A stretch of DNA of 64,000 nt, from positions 40,663,001-40,727,000 of the forward strand of contig JBANSL010000001.1 of the NCBI GenBank assembly GCA_037127255.1, given 5' to 3'. Each line of letters starts with the position of its first letter. Position 1 is the first letter of the stretch. Under the pieces are notes generated by a model that saw nothing but the letters and a program-made list of their open reading frames with translations, did no database searches and had not been told where the DNA came from. Below, in pieces: positions 22,680 through 33,633 of this stretch. The DNA comes from Persicaria tinctoria. Taxonomy: Eukaryota; Streptophyta; Magnoliopsida; Caryophyllales; Polygonaceae. The position numbers were made by a program, and so were the translations under genes.

Positions 22680-23720
22680 TGCTCGTCGTTCCTCCTTTTC
22701 CTTCAACGAATTCCAATGTCGTGCCTCCTTGCTCCTGCTTAGCTCTTCCTCAGCTCCCATATGCTCCAAAACATGCTTCTTAAGATTTTTCCATAGTCCA
22801 TCCAAAGTCGGAATGTAATTCTGTAGAAGAAACACTGAAAACGCATAGATTTCGAACTCGGATACTTCACAAGTAATAAACGGAACTAGACTCAAAACAT
22901 AACAAAACCAATACCTAATAGCAATAAGAAACATCTATAATGCCTATATGAAATATGCATTATCATCCATCAACTCGTCGCACAGCTCGTCGAACCCAGG
23001 ACTCAATGCTAAGGACCGTAGAAGTCCATGGATCTCATGAATCCGCTCCGCACGATGAGGAGGGATAACTGCAGGCTGGGGCAGGTCCATCCATGGATCC
23101 ATGGTGATCGGGTGGACGGGAGCTGGAGGGTCCGGATGATGTGGCGTGGTGGACAACACGTACGGCCGACTCTGAGATGTGTACCACGCCATGTAGTCAG
23201 CGGTGAGATCAGCCTGCCAATCCTCGCTAGTCTGTCGGTGCTCACCGAGCCGGTAAAAGCGAACATCGTCCTGGCTATGCCACCTGTTGTGCTCGGCCGC
23301 AAACGTCGCGACGTACCTCCTCCTCAAGCTGGCGTCGCGGGTGACCTGCCTCGGAGGGATGACGGGCTGCGCGATCCCCTACACTCGTCCAAACTGCCGA
23401 AGGCATCGATCTGGCATATATGGCTCCTCCTCCCCGTAGAAGGTGATCGTGCCGCGGTAGGTGGACTGCCGGTACTCGTCGTCGAAGTCAAGATCACGCC
23501 CAAAGGGCATCCAACAAACCTATAAATAAAACAATAAGACGTAAGTCACATTTATGAAATATATGTAATATATTTATAGTATCGGTGCCATACATCGTCG
23601 ACGGTAAACCGGTCGACCTCGTCCCGCATGATCTTCACCCGCTCGAGCTTGCCCGCATCGTCCTTGCAGATAGCAGCCTTCGGAGGGATGAACTTCGCAT
23701 ACCAGCGTCGATCCCGAAGT

Positions 23721-24074
23721 CTTCTAATGTCTTTTAGATATTGTAAAAACTATATTATGAAAACTATATTTTTAATGTCATTTAATGTCTTCTAATGTCT
23801 TTTACATTCACATAAAATAACATAAAACTATAAAAACTTTATACTATAAACTATAAACATATAATAAATATTTCAATTAATGAAAACTATATTATCAGAA
23901 ATATGAACATAAAATAACATAGAAACTATAAAGTATAAACTATGAAACTATATTCCCCAACTATATTATAAAAACTATAAACTATAAACTATATTATAAA
24001 AACTATATTATAAACTATAAACATATATTATAAACTATAAACTTTAAAGTTTAAACATATAAACAATAAACTAA
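23721..24074 (-). other. AT-rich intron with degenerate short repeats
   Basis: Built from variants of AAAACTATATTATAAACTATAAAC. It lies between the likely first exon donor (GTAAGTTAG on the minus strand at about 24076) and the next exon. No coding potential. Confidence 0.6.
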
Positions 24075-24417
24075 CTTACCGGTGGGGTCGGGACGGGCGA
24101 TACCTCCATACAACGTCGCTTCCGCGACGGTAATAGGGTCTGCATCGTATCCGACACCACCACCTCCGCATGCGGTTGATCTCCGACCGCCACCTCCGCC
24201 GGCTGCTCCTCCTCCTCCACGCCTGCTCCTCCTCCGCCACCACCTCTTGCACCTCCACCGCCCCACCACCACCACCCTCTACTGCCTCTGCCGTCTCTAC
24301 CTCCGTTTCCAATTCCATCGCCTCCACCTCCGCCGTCGGCACCACCACCTCCGTATCCATATCCGGCTCTCTCTCCATCTCTCTTTGTCTCCGAATCTCG
24401 CTCTCCCTCTAGCTCGG

Positions 24418-24420
<3 letters not shown>

Positions 24421-24503
<83 letters not shown>
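24421..24503. repeat. (CT)n microsatellite, 83 bp
   Basis: A perfect dinucleotide run. If transcribed leftward it would be (GA)n in the leader or first exon of the plant-mobile-domain remnant. The apparent Arg-Glu polymer in translation is only this repeat. Confidence 0.97.
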
Positions 24504-24506
<3 letters not shown>

Positions 24507-24571
24507 GATCTGGGATGGGGGAAGTGGAGATGAAGGGCCACATATTTTTGGTTTTTTTAAAAAACGTGGTT

Positions 24572-24768
24572 GCACGTCCAAATAGACGTGCAAATGTGCA
24601 CGTCGGTTTTGACGTGTTGTTTTGCACGTCAATTTAGGTGTGCACTTTTGCACGTCATTTTTTACGTGCACATCTGGATGCTGGGTGTAGCCTTCAACCT
24701 GCACGTTAATTACGACGTGCAGCCACGTTGTAATTAACAGGCTTGTACATCGTAATTAACGTGCAGAT
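24572..24768. repeat. TGCACGTC/GACGTGCA subterminal repeat array
   Basis: About ten copies of TGCACGTC or its reverse complement GACGTGCA (some with one change) in 200 bases, in both orientations. In CACTA elements such motifs bind the transposase; that role here is inferred. Confidence 0.75.
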
Positions 24769-24776
24769 TTACAGTG

Positions 24777-25310
24777 TATATATCCGAAACGTTGTTCTCG
24801 CCATGGGTGACTATCAAGCAATAGAGTTTGCCAAGGAAGAAGAAGGGATTTCCTTCATTTTACATTTTTGTTCTCATATTGTTGTTAATTATGTTATAAT
24901 TCCAATTTTTTTTCGTCCACCAAATCAGCACTTTAGTTGGAATTTTGGCCTAAAATTTTAGCCGTGCCAAAATTAGTTTATTCAGGTATAATTTTCAAAG
25001 TTTGTATTATTTTTTATTTACGTTTAATAATTGATATTATTTTTGATCATTTTTCCATCTATCTTTGTGAAAGATCAAGAACCTAAAATGTTCTCTCTCT
25101 TGTAACAAATATTCTTAGTGGATACCATTACCCAACCCACCAGGTAGGAAGTGTACTTATTATTCATCAAATGAATGACTAGCCATGATTAATCAAAGCA
25201 AAGTTCAGAGATTGCAACCAGTCAACCAACTACATTTTTTTTTTGAAGAGGAACCAACTACATTTTCCCATTCTAACCAAAATATGAAAAGTGAAACTAA
25301 AGTTCCTACA
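24777..25310. other. Unassigned AT-rich DNA
   Basis: No supported gene, RNA or repeat structure is visible here. A short A/T-rich region ends at the hAT MITE target site. Confidence 0.5.
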
Positions 25311-25318
25311 GCTGTACC

Positions 25319-25762
25319 TAGACCTGTCAAACGGATCATTCGGGTCGGGTTCGAGTCGGGTTCGGGTCGGGTCACTTCGGGTTTCGGGTAAAACAGATCC
25401 CGGGTAAAATGGGTTTCGGGTTGACTCGAACCCGACTTTGACCGGATTTCGGATCGATTTCGGGTTTGTCAATTTTTTCTTTTTTAAATTAAAAAAATCA
25501 AGATTTGATAATTTTGTGATAAATTTTAATTATATATAAAAAAATTTAATTATATATAATTATAAATCAACCGGGTCAATCGGGTAAATCAGGTCAAAAT
25601 TACCGGGTCAATCGGGTCGAAACCCAGATTGCCCAGAAAATTTCGGGTTTTTCGGGTTCGGGTCGAAAAAAAAATTCGGGTCAAAATTTCCGGGTTCAGG
25701 TCGGAATTTTTTCGAGTTGTTCGGGTCGGGTCACCGGGCTGGGTTGTGTTTTGACAGGTCTA
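25319..25762. mobile_element. hAT-type MITE, 444 bp, with perfect 8-bp target duplication
   Basis: The termini are TAGACCTGTCAAA and TTTGACAGGTCTA, a perfect inverted repeat. The flanking 8-mers GCTGTACC (25311-25318 and 25763-25770) are identical. An 8-bp duplication and TAG...CTA ends are diagnostic of hAT transposons. The interior lacks coding potential and consists largely of CGGGT/CGGGTT iterations on both arms around an AT-rich centre. Confidence 0.95.
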
Positions 25763-25770
25763 GCTGTACC

Positions 25771-26308
25771 CCTTGAATTTTTTACTCAAAACAAAAGTGA
25801 ATTATAAACTATTTTATAAAATTATTTTCATTTATAAATGGATGTTTTGCATGGATATACCAAATATTGACCCACTTTGCAAAAATGACCAAGACCAAAA
25901 AAATTGGCAAAGGAATGAAATAATGTCATTTTTGCAATTAAATTGGGCACCTTCACTGCCGGTGGAAGGTAAAGGGAGAGAGATGGGGGAGGAAGGGGGG
26001 GGGGGGGGGAGAGGAGAAAGAGACTCATTTAATTGTTTTAAACTAAATTTCAGCCATTTTTATTTGTTAAAATTAAAAAATAAATTTATTTTTGAACTTA
26101 ATTTAATTTTATCTATCTATATACACCCACTTTGTATATGTTTATGGAAAAAAATATTTCGAAGTAAAGTTTGGTCTATATCGCATCTCAATCTCAATTT
26201 GGAATATGACATGGATAACCATTTGGATGGCAAATACAACAATTTAGCTGGTAAAGAAATTCACACAACTGGCAAGATAAACCAGAAAACTAGAAAACCT
26301 GGGCATAA
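25771..26308. other. Unassigned AT-rich DNA with poly-G run
   Basis: Contains a G15 run at 25995-26009 and a hairpin described separately. The overlapping open frame is low-complexity and not convincing. Confidence 0.5.
25877..25937. repeat. Perfect 13-bp inverted repeat
   Basis: TTGCAAAAATGAC (25877-25889) and GTCATTTTTGCAA (25925-25937) enclose 35 bases. It may be the remnant of a small inverted-repeat element. Confidence 0.8.
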
Positions 26309-27089
26309 CCGACAATCGTTGCTCCGGAGATGAAAGGTAAAGCTCCCGACGTGGAAACGATTAAACAATTAAGACCTAAACCAAAAGGTACAAAGTACTA
26401 AAGTTCCTAACCAATACATAACAAGTTAAGTACAAAACAACATAATGGGTAGAACCGACAATCGTTGCTCCGGAGATGAAGAAATCGATGTCGAAAGCGT
26501 CGGAGGACATAAGCAAGCGTGTGATGGTAAGGTGAAGAAATCGATGTCTAGTGGGATAACTCTTCTTTTGCGTAGTCGAATTTAGTATTTTGTTAGTTTG
26601 CTTCTAACTCACTAACACTTTGGGGTTTTGGTGGTTTTGAATGTACATAACTGATCCTAGAAACAAACCTACATTACTCTCAAATGACATCGTCCAGTGT
26701 AACATTAATGGTTTCAATCACAACATACTTCAACACATAGAAAGAAATTTACAACGATGTATAAGTATAACCCATTGCGATGTATGCTTACTAGCCAGTA
26801 AATACTATTATCTAGCCAGTGACAATGATCTCTTAGCCAATGTAGAAGTAACCCCTGTTGGATCTCTCAAGATGATAAAATCAAACACAAGTCCTCTAAA
26901 AGGTGGAAACGATTAAACAATTAAGACCTAAATCAAACACTACGAAGTACTAAAGTTCTTAACCAATACAATCCTGTCGGATGCGAAGCCCGAATATTTG
27001 CGATCTATACTTACTAGCCAGCAAATACTATTATCTAGCCAAGGACAACGATGTGTTAGCCAATATAGGAGTAACCCCTGCCGGATCTA
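26309..27089. repeat. Interleaved direct repeats
   Basis: Three repeat pairs are woven together. A 26-mer beginning CCGACAATCGTTGCTCCGG is at 26309-26334 and 26455-26480. A block starting GTGGAAACGATTAAACAATT is at 26351 and 26903 and is similar for about 90 bases. A block containing CTTACTAGCCAG is at about 26787-26868 and 27009-27088. No gene is supported. Confidence 0.75.
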
Positions 27090-27269
27090 TGCTTACTGAC
27101 TCAGTTTTGAGTTTTGACAATTAACAATTCAAAATACACGAGTACTCTAATTAAAAGGATAAACTAAGAATTTAAGATAGTACTTAAATTGAAACCATAC
27201 TACTACGGAGTATTAATTAATGATTGAAGCCAACAGAGGCTCAAGTATGCATACTAAAATTCGGTCATT

Positions 27270-27490
27270 CTCAAATTGAAACCGAGTACCCTTAAATTGA
27301 AATACCCTCAAATTGAAACCCTATTCAACTACTCCCTAATTGATTTCTAATACCCTCAAATTAAAACCCCATTCAAGTATTCAACCCCTCAAATTGAAAC
27401 ACATCTGTTCAATGTATGCAAGGGGGATGATCGGAATATCATTATATCAGAGAAGAAGCAGAGGTTGAGACTCGCAAATTGAAACCCTCA
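27270..27490. repeat. Degenerate CCCTCAAATTGAAAC repeats
   Basis: Around eight variants of CCCTCAAATTGAAAC at irregular spacing precede a GC-rich stretch. Confidence 0.7.
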
Positions 27491-28327
27491 GATTAAAGCC
27501 GGAGAAGATCAGGGGAGGCCGGAGAGGTCGAGACTCACACAGTCGCACAGTCGGAGTCTCGGAGAAGAAGCGCACTCGCACACTGCGCAGTCGGAGAGGG
27601 AGCAACAGGCCGCGCCGGAGAGGAAACGGTGGCCGCCGACCGGAGAAGAAGTAGTAGGCCAGGGCCAGCCGGAGAAGAAGCCTCGCGTTGTTCACCTCTT
27701 CTCAAATCGCAAGCCCTAGAGGCGGCGCCATGGGTTTCATCGCCGTCGGAGGCCACCAGTGTAGAGGCGGCGACCCCTAACGGATACGTGGCCGGCCGGT
27801 GGCGGCGAGAAGGAGGACCCCCACTCCTTGTGGATCTGGGTGGATGGCGTTGGTGCTAGGTCGAACTCGCGCGGAAGAGTCTTCCGGTTTCCCAGTTTTT
27901 TTTACCTGTTATTTTTGCAAAATTTTGAACACTTTTGACATATTTACAAATTTGGACAGGGGAGGGTCAGATTTGCAAAGGGCATAAAATTTTGGTATAT
28001 TGGATGCCATTTACTATTTATAAATATTAAATTAGAAATTATACTTTACATTAGAACATTATCTATTATTTTTCTAATTGAAACTCTAATGATTTTTTTA
28101 ATAATATGAAAATGATTCACTATACCTGACATGTATTATACAAAAGATCGATAATCAACTAAACCGATAAAAGACAAAAATAAAACAAAGCAAAAACTTT
28201 ATATAAAAAAAAAACTTCTAGTCCGATATTTACGTTCCAATCAGATACAGAATGAAATAAATTGACACACATATAAAATCAAATGTTTTTAATTTTCAAT
28301 ATATAGTTTATTTATTTACTGAGTCAA
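27491..28327. other. GC-rich captured-gene-like segment and AT-rich flank
   Basis: 27500-27860 is strongly GC-rich with repeated CCGGAGAAGA units. It resembles the leader or first exon of a host gene, but no frame on either strand gives a recognisable domain. 27860-28327 is AT-rich and featureless. A captured gene fragment is possible; no terminal repeats could be matched. Confidence 0.35.
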
Positions 28328-28343
28328 TAATTTTTTTTTATCT

Positions 28344-28521
28344 TTTTTTTAGATCCTTTCCAGTTCAAGTGGGCTTAGCCCACTCTACATCTGGATCGGG
28401 TTACTGTAGGTCCATTAAGGGGTTGACCCTCCCACTCACAAGCGTCTCCATGTTTCCACGGAGATTCGAACTTCGAACCTCGAGGCATGGGATGTAGCCC
28501 CATAACCACTACACCAACTTG
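28344..28521 (-). mobile_element. tRNA-derived SINE with perfect 16-bp target duplication
   Basis: On the minus strand it begins CAAGTTGGTGTAGTGGTTAT, containing a polymerase III A box (TGGTGTAGTGG). A B box-like GTTCGAATCTCC follows about 40 bases downstream. It ends in GGATCT and an A run. Identical 16-mers, TAATTTTTTTTTATCT, flank it at 28328-28343 and 28522-28537. Length (178 bp), boxes, A tail and duplications together define a SINE. It is not a functional tRNA gene. Confidence 0.9.
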
Positions 28522-28735
28522 TAATTTTTTTTTATCTAAAAATAAGTTGTCGACCTCGGCTTTTTAAATCGACAGGTTGCTTTTAGGCAAAAATGGTTAT
28601 AAATTAAGGATAGTATCCCATTCTTTTTTCAAGTGATGCAGTATTAATTTTGGTATAATATTAGATATTTAGGGAAAAAATAAAATGATAAAGCGAAATA
28701 AAAAAGAAATTTTTTGTAAAATAGACACTTTTTTT

Positions 28736-28795
28736 GGACAAATTTGCAAAATGTCCACGTTTTTGGACAAATTAGCAAGATGTCCACTATATATA
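28736..28795 (+). promoter_or_regulatory. Promoter-proximal direct and inverted repeats
   Basis: GGACAAATTTGCAAAATGTCC (28736-28756) and its variant GGACAAATTAGCAAGATGTCC (28765-28785) are direct repeats. Each is flanked by GGACA/TGTCC, so each can form a small hairpin. An ACTATATATACTT TATA-like sequence follows (about 28786-28798), 210 bases upstream of the first exon of the DUF1985/Ulp1-like pseudogene. Confidence 0.5.
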
Positions 28796-29005
28796 CTTAT
28801 TTACTCATTGTACGGACACTTTTTCTGTTTCCCGAAAATCCGAACTCTCTCTTCTTCGGAACTCTCTCTTTGCGCGATTCGTTCTTCGTCTGCTTTTTTC
28901 CGCTTGGTTCGTCCTGCTTCCTTCAATCTTTGCTAACGTAGGGAGTTTTCGGTCGATTGTTCTTCATTGTTGTGCTAAAGTAGGGAGTTTTCGTCGGTTG
29001 CTTCA

Positions 29006-32000
29006 ATGTCGTCATCCAGCAGTTCAGGTATCAATTTCGCTTCTCTTTGCTAACTATATCGTGCTAGGGTTTTGGATTAAGTTTATTTATGTTGATTTCA
29101 TTGTTTTTTTCTTATGATTGTGACAATCTTTGGTTAAATCCATGCTTGATATGCATAACTATGTGCGATTTTTAGTATTTTCGGTAGTTTATGTAAGTTG
29201 CATGTGTAAATGCGTTGATTTCAACTGTTTCTTTTCTTCAATTTTGTGATGCGGCACTTTGTATGTGCTTTTTTAGTGTTATTCGTGTAGGTCAATCTGT
29301 TTTCCATGCTTGGATTGTTTGTGTTTATCATAGTGTAGTTATCTACTGTTTTGTTCATGTGTATGGTGGCTGACACTGTCTGTTTTTATATATTATTGTG
29401 TTAGTTTATGGTAGTTTCAACAATGTGTGTACTTAGATTTGGTATTTTGTGTTGTCTTTGTGATGTTTATGTTCTTTTACTATGTCTTGGTGACATTTTA
29501 TTGTTATTGTTTATGGTTGTTTGCTTCATCATGGATTTTGTTATCGTATATTTAAATTGTTCTGTATTTTGTTTCTTGTAGGAGTTCAATCTTCTGATTC
29601 ATCCACCTCTTATACTGGTTCTGATGTAAGTTATTTTAGTTTTCCATTTGGAATTCTTTTGTTGATGAGCAAGTTGTAATTTTGTATTAATCTGATGCTT
29701 GTTTTTTGGGTACTTGTATGTGATTGATCAGGGCTTGGAATATTGCATTCCTGTTTCTGAGCGATTTCATTATTGATCCAACATATATTCATATCCTTCT
29801 GTTTGTGATCTGATTAAGGAGCATTTGTCTCCTTCTCATTACAATATTCTGAAAAAAAGTTGTGTTGGATGGGTGCTGACGCAAGGGACCAAAATGGTTA
29901 CCAATTTTTAGCTTATGCATCAAATGTTGCTGCGTCAAGTTCAAACACAAAAGGAGAATGAGTTGTGGTTTAGAGTTGGTGGATATCTTGCACGTTTTTC
30001 AATTGCTGAGTTCAATGTTGTTACCGGCCTTCCTTGTGAATACCGTGTTTATAACATCTCAAAGAAAGGGTCAATATCTAAATTTTTTGGGCAGAAGAAA
30101 ATGACTCATGATGAGTTAGTTGATCGTTTCATATCTAAGAAAAAGAAGTCTAAGAAGAAGTTGATTATGGAAAAGTTATTGCTGATTGAGAGATTAATTG
30201 TTTATAGGAGATCAGAAGTTGTAAGTGCGCACTTCTTATCTCTTGCGTGCAATGAGAAGGAGTTTGAACTATATCCTTGGGGTAGAGAGTCGTCATACAC
30301 CCGTTTGTTGAAGTCATTGAAGAGTTCTTCTGTTGCAGATCGGAATGGAGTTAGGGGTTCTTAGCAAATGTATGGGTATTGCCTTGCATTCCAGATATTG
30401 TGCTTTAGTGTTTGCATGTCTTATGTCAGCCTTTTTTGTCTCTGTCAGCACAACTTTATTGTTTATGTGAGCATTTTTTTAATATTGTTTTGTAGTATCA
30501 TAACAAGTTTTCTTTTGTAACAGGCTTGGATATTAGAAGCTTTCCCAGCTCTCTCTGCTAAGTTTGACTATAATTTTAAGATGCCTGATAGAGATCCATA
30601 CTCATTGCACTGGGAATGTGATTATAGTCATGTGTACGTTGAGGCTGAGAAGTTCTTTCATGGCGATTTGGTAATAATTTTATATTTTTCATCTTTATGA
30701 ACATTTTTATTTGATGCATCTTTATGTTTTTATTTTGATAAATGCATTTTGTCCAGACTCCATTGTTCCTTATTTATGGGGAGTTTGCACGCACAGAACA
30801 GATGGGGTTTGTTGATGAAAAAGCTGATGCAGTAGTTGATGCCTTAGTTGATGAAATAGTTTTTGGACCTGTTGATGATACATTGTATGACAGTCGTCGT
30901 CTTCGGAAAAGGGCATATGAAGCTAGGTTTTCAAACAGGGATGTCCAGGTTGATGATGAAGAAGCTAATGGCTTGCAAAAACATGCTGAAGGAGAGACCT
31001 CAAAGAAGAAGACACATGTGAAGAGAGGCAAGGCTGCTAGAAAGAAACAGGATGAGAAGTCCTTTGATACTGCTTTTGAAGTTTTCCCTGAGGGGGGTAA
31101 AGTAGATGTTGTAGAGACCTCAAAGAAGAAGACACCTGTGAAGAGAGGCAAGGCTGCTAGAAAGAAACAGGATGAGAAGTCCTTTGATACTGCTTTTGAA
31201 GTTTTCCCTGAGGGGGATAAAGAAGATGTTGTAGAGACCTCAAAGAAGATGAAATCTTCGACTGGAGGGATGGGTGGTAAAAAGAAACAGAAGGTGGCGT
31301 CCAGCGATACCTACGAGAAACGGGTTCCCATGAGGAGGGGTCGTTCTGCAAGTCGTGTTCTATTCAATCCAAACATTGCTTTAGACCGTAAAAAATATGT
31401 CAAGAGTGAAGTAAAGACGCTTAGACAGAAGGCTTCAGTAGTGAGGACAGGTGGTAGAGTTATTCCTTCTAAGAATGTGAAGAGAGTTATTGCTGACAAA
31501 GATCTGCATAAGGAGGTTGATGTGGTTGCTTCACCTTCCAAGAGAGGTCGGTCGGGTACTGATTCATGTGATTTATTAGACGATGATGTCCCGCCGAATA
31601 TTGTCTTTCAGCGGAGGTATAAGATGAAGAAAGGTGGTGTAGGTAGTGGGAGGCCGTTATATGATAGTACTGCTGACAGGTCTTCGGTTTTTCCTTCAGT
31701 CCCTGTTGTTGATAACAGGGTCTTCATGGAGTGGAGATTGTTGATATTCATGTTGCAGTTTCTAAATCTGGTGGTGAACTCAGTGTTGGTGATGACAAGG
31801 TTGATGATTTTACTGCTATCAGTCTGACACCCATTCTTCTAAATCTGGTGGTGAAGGCCGTGTTTGTGATGACAAGGTTGATGATTTTATTACTGCCACC
31901 CATTCTTCTGAATCTGATGAATTGGATGCTCCTCATACTGTCAGGCTTTCTGTTTTGGCCGATGTTGCAGATGTGCTTGATTGTGGTGATAACGTTGAAT

Positions 32001-32724
32001 GAGTTGAGACATCTTCTGGTGACGGCGTGGGAGAGGGTGATGTAGTGACGCCTTCTGTGCAGAGGTCACCTTTGGGGAGTGTTGAAGCACATGATTGTTT
32101 TGAAGGGGGGTCTGTGTTTGGTCAAACATCTGCCGCTTGTGGGAATGAAGAAATTCGTGTTTCAAGATTTAAAGCTGGCAAAATAGCAAGCGACGCAGAG
32201 AAAGTGGAAGGTACTGAAGATGTATCTCCTCAAATGGAGGCCAACAATGATTCAACGGGTGAGTTGTCTCCAAAAACACATGTTGATGCTTTGGCTTCTT
32301 CTCCCCCATCTCATCCTGATTGGGTGAAGGATATTTTTAGGAGGATTGAGAAGCCTGAAGAGGTCCTTAAATCTATGGATATATTGTCTGCGATGTCGAA
32401 GAGGTACGATGAACTTGAGGTTAGGGTTGCTAATTATGAGGCTTTGGTTGAGAGGTTGCAGGCAAATCCTGTCAAGCATGATGATAAGCACATTCCTGGT
32501 AAGTCTGAGGGCACTCCTGCGAAAGTTGATGAGGAACGTGTCAGTGGTGGTAAGTCCCATGGAACACCTGTGAAGGATGATGATGAAGATCTAAACAAAA
32601 TTGTGAATGATGTTGTGTCTGATCTTCAGCAGTCTTTCCTTGATGATGAGTTAATGTTGAAATCATCTCCTGCTTCTGTTAACGTTGTACACGTGTCTTT
32701 GCCATCAATAAGTTCTGAGGTTGT
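29006..32724 (+). pseudogene. DUF1985/Ulp1-like transposon-associated gene, 5' part
   Basis: Apparent exons are 29006-29027 (MSSSSS start), 29582-29625, 29732 onward, 30524-30670 and 30757 onward, with consistent GT/AG borders and matching phase. Exon 3 encodes a DUF1985-like domain: ELWFRVGGYLARFSIAEF, TGLPCEYRVY and ELYPWGRESSYTRLLKSLK. In-frame stops occur at 29774-29776, 29909-29911 and 30362-30364. The following exon is Lys-rich, contains a 120-bp tandem duplication, and shifts frame near 31730-31850. A further acidic segment is open over 32027-32724. The gene is cut at 32725 by an LTR retrotransposon; its continuation is at 49918. Such DUF1985-C48 proteins abound in plant genomes, often inside Mutator-like elements. 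Confidence 0.8.
30994..31250 (+). repeat. 120-bp in-frame tandem duplication
   Basis: Units start at 30994 and 31114, with the beginning of a third at 31234. The unit is 40 codons and adds a Lys-rich repeat (ETSKKKT...KRGKAARKK) to the pseudogene protein. The two full units differ at only a few bases, so the duplication is recent. Confidence 0.92.
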
Positions 32725-33602
32725 TGTATGAGGAAATTGAGTTCAAAATATAAAATACAAATCAAACCAGATTCGTGCCCACGCAAATGATTACAAGACC
32801 TCCTCCTGATGTAGCAGCGGGAAGTCAGGATCGATCCTCGAGGAAGCTAGTCAGCGGATCTCAGGTAGCGGAAAGATCTCAGCAAAGTCGACCAGAAGAT
32901 TCCTTGATATCGAGTAAAGTACTCGATATCGACTAACATGTCGAGTAAAACAGAAAGCAAAACGAAATAGAAAACGAAAACCAACAAAAAGTACTCGACT
33001 TCGACAAAAACAACTCGATATCGAGGAAATACCTCGATGTCGACTAAAATTCCCCTAAATCGACAAAAGACAGAAACTTAAAATTGCAACGCAGAATAAG
33101 GATTTTGATGAAATAAATCAATAAACTAAAGACTTCCAAGATCAGGGTTTCAACACCACAACGATAACCATATAAAATAACACATAAAGGCATTAAAAGA
33201 TCATGTTTTTCATGAAATAACTTTCGTTATTAACAAATAGGAAGATAGAGGCTTTCGCATAAACCCGAATTATTACTAACCCTTTTTAAATAATTAATCC
33301 AAGTTGTATTAAGATCACTTTCGCTTCAATAACACAAACAAGGATCACCTTCAACTTTCGCGAAAGAATCACGCTTTCAAGGATAGAAGACGAATTGCAT
33401 AAAAAGATCAAACCTTTACCGCATCACCTCACATGGCTACCGTCGGGCTCACCCCGACCCTAGAAGTGGGTGGACTACTCGCTCTTCATCATCAAGAAAC
33501 TCATCAAAGATTTCAAGAAAATAAATTGCATTAAAATAAACCAAGAAAACTTACAACTGATCGAAGACAAACCGTTTCTCAACACCTTCTCTCCTCTCGC
33601 CA

Positions 33603-33633
<31 letters not shown>

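Larger units (their letters stand above)
14126..22965 (-). mobile_element. Athila-like gypsy element lacking RT/integrase, minus strand
   Basis: Reading leftward the order is LTR (22965-21637), tRNA-Asp primer site (21629-21612), gag and protease (19576-17006), a post-pol spacer and an Athila-ORF1-like reading frame (15962-14966). No reverse transcriptase, RNase H or integrase is present between protease and spacer. The spacer begins with the Athila-type sequence GACGTTAAACAAATGCGCTT on the minus strand (about 16978-16959). A related-family solo LTR interrupts the leader. The 3' end is cut at 14125 by the LINE A-tail; its left LTR is not seen and may lie left of the window. Confidence 0.8.
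21637..22965 (-). repeat. 5' LTR of the minus Athila-like element
   Basis: Bounded by TGAT (21637) and ATCA (22965), with the primer site just outside 21637. It contains a (TC)n run and a GC-rich paired motif. The outer end abuts the plant-mobile-domain coding sequence, which would have been disrupted by the insertion. The right boundary is inferred from the terminal repeat and is less certain than the left. Confidence 0.65.
22966..24541 (-). pseudogene. Plant mobile domain (MAIN-like) coding remnant
   Basis: Minus-strand exons encode the pattern of the plant mobile domain found in MAIN-like proteins and in transposons. These include a DDEYRQSTYRGTITFYGEEE segment, then PDRCLRQFGRV and a DWQADLTADYMAWYTSQSR segment. 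Exon 3 covers about 23521-22966. An intron with GT/TATAG borders lies at about 23595-23522, and a short exon at about 23720-23597. A further AT-rich intron leads to a Gly/Glu-rich first exon (to about 24077 on its 3' side, donor GTAAGTTAG) that begins in a (CT)n tract. One in-frame TAG occurs in exon 3 at 23381-23379. The C-terminus is cut at 22965 by the LTR. Codon use is GC-rich, unlike its surroundings. Confidence 0.7.
22966..24776 (-). mobile_element. CACTA-like transposon end carrying the plant mobile domain remnant
   Basis: The right boundary reads CACTGTAAATCTGCACG on the minus strand (24776 leftward). CACTR termini and dense subterminal short repeats are hallmarks of CACTA transposons. 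A TAT trinucleotide (24777-24779) could be the 3-bp target duplication. The other end is not visible because an LTR element begins at 22965. No transposase is seen, so this would be a non-autonomous element or a fragment. Confidence 0.5.

Noticed and set aside
24071..24627. Long Arg-Glu polymer ORFs on the minus strand
   Set aside because: They are translations of the (CT)n microsatellite at 24421-24503; only the non-repetitive part is considered as a possible first exon.
26641..26916. 91-codon ORF
   Set aside because: It lies across the interleaved repeats, with no domain or codon signal.
27447..27859. Short GC-rich ORFs
   Set aside because: Open frames on both strands reflect GC content; no recognisable protein.
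28344..28521. tRNA gene
   Set aside because: A and B boxes are present, but the sequence has a 3' A tail, a tRNA-unrelated body and 16-bp flanking duplications, so it is a SINE.
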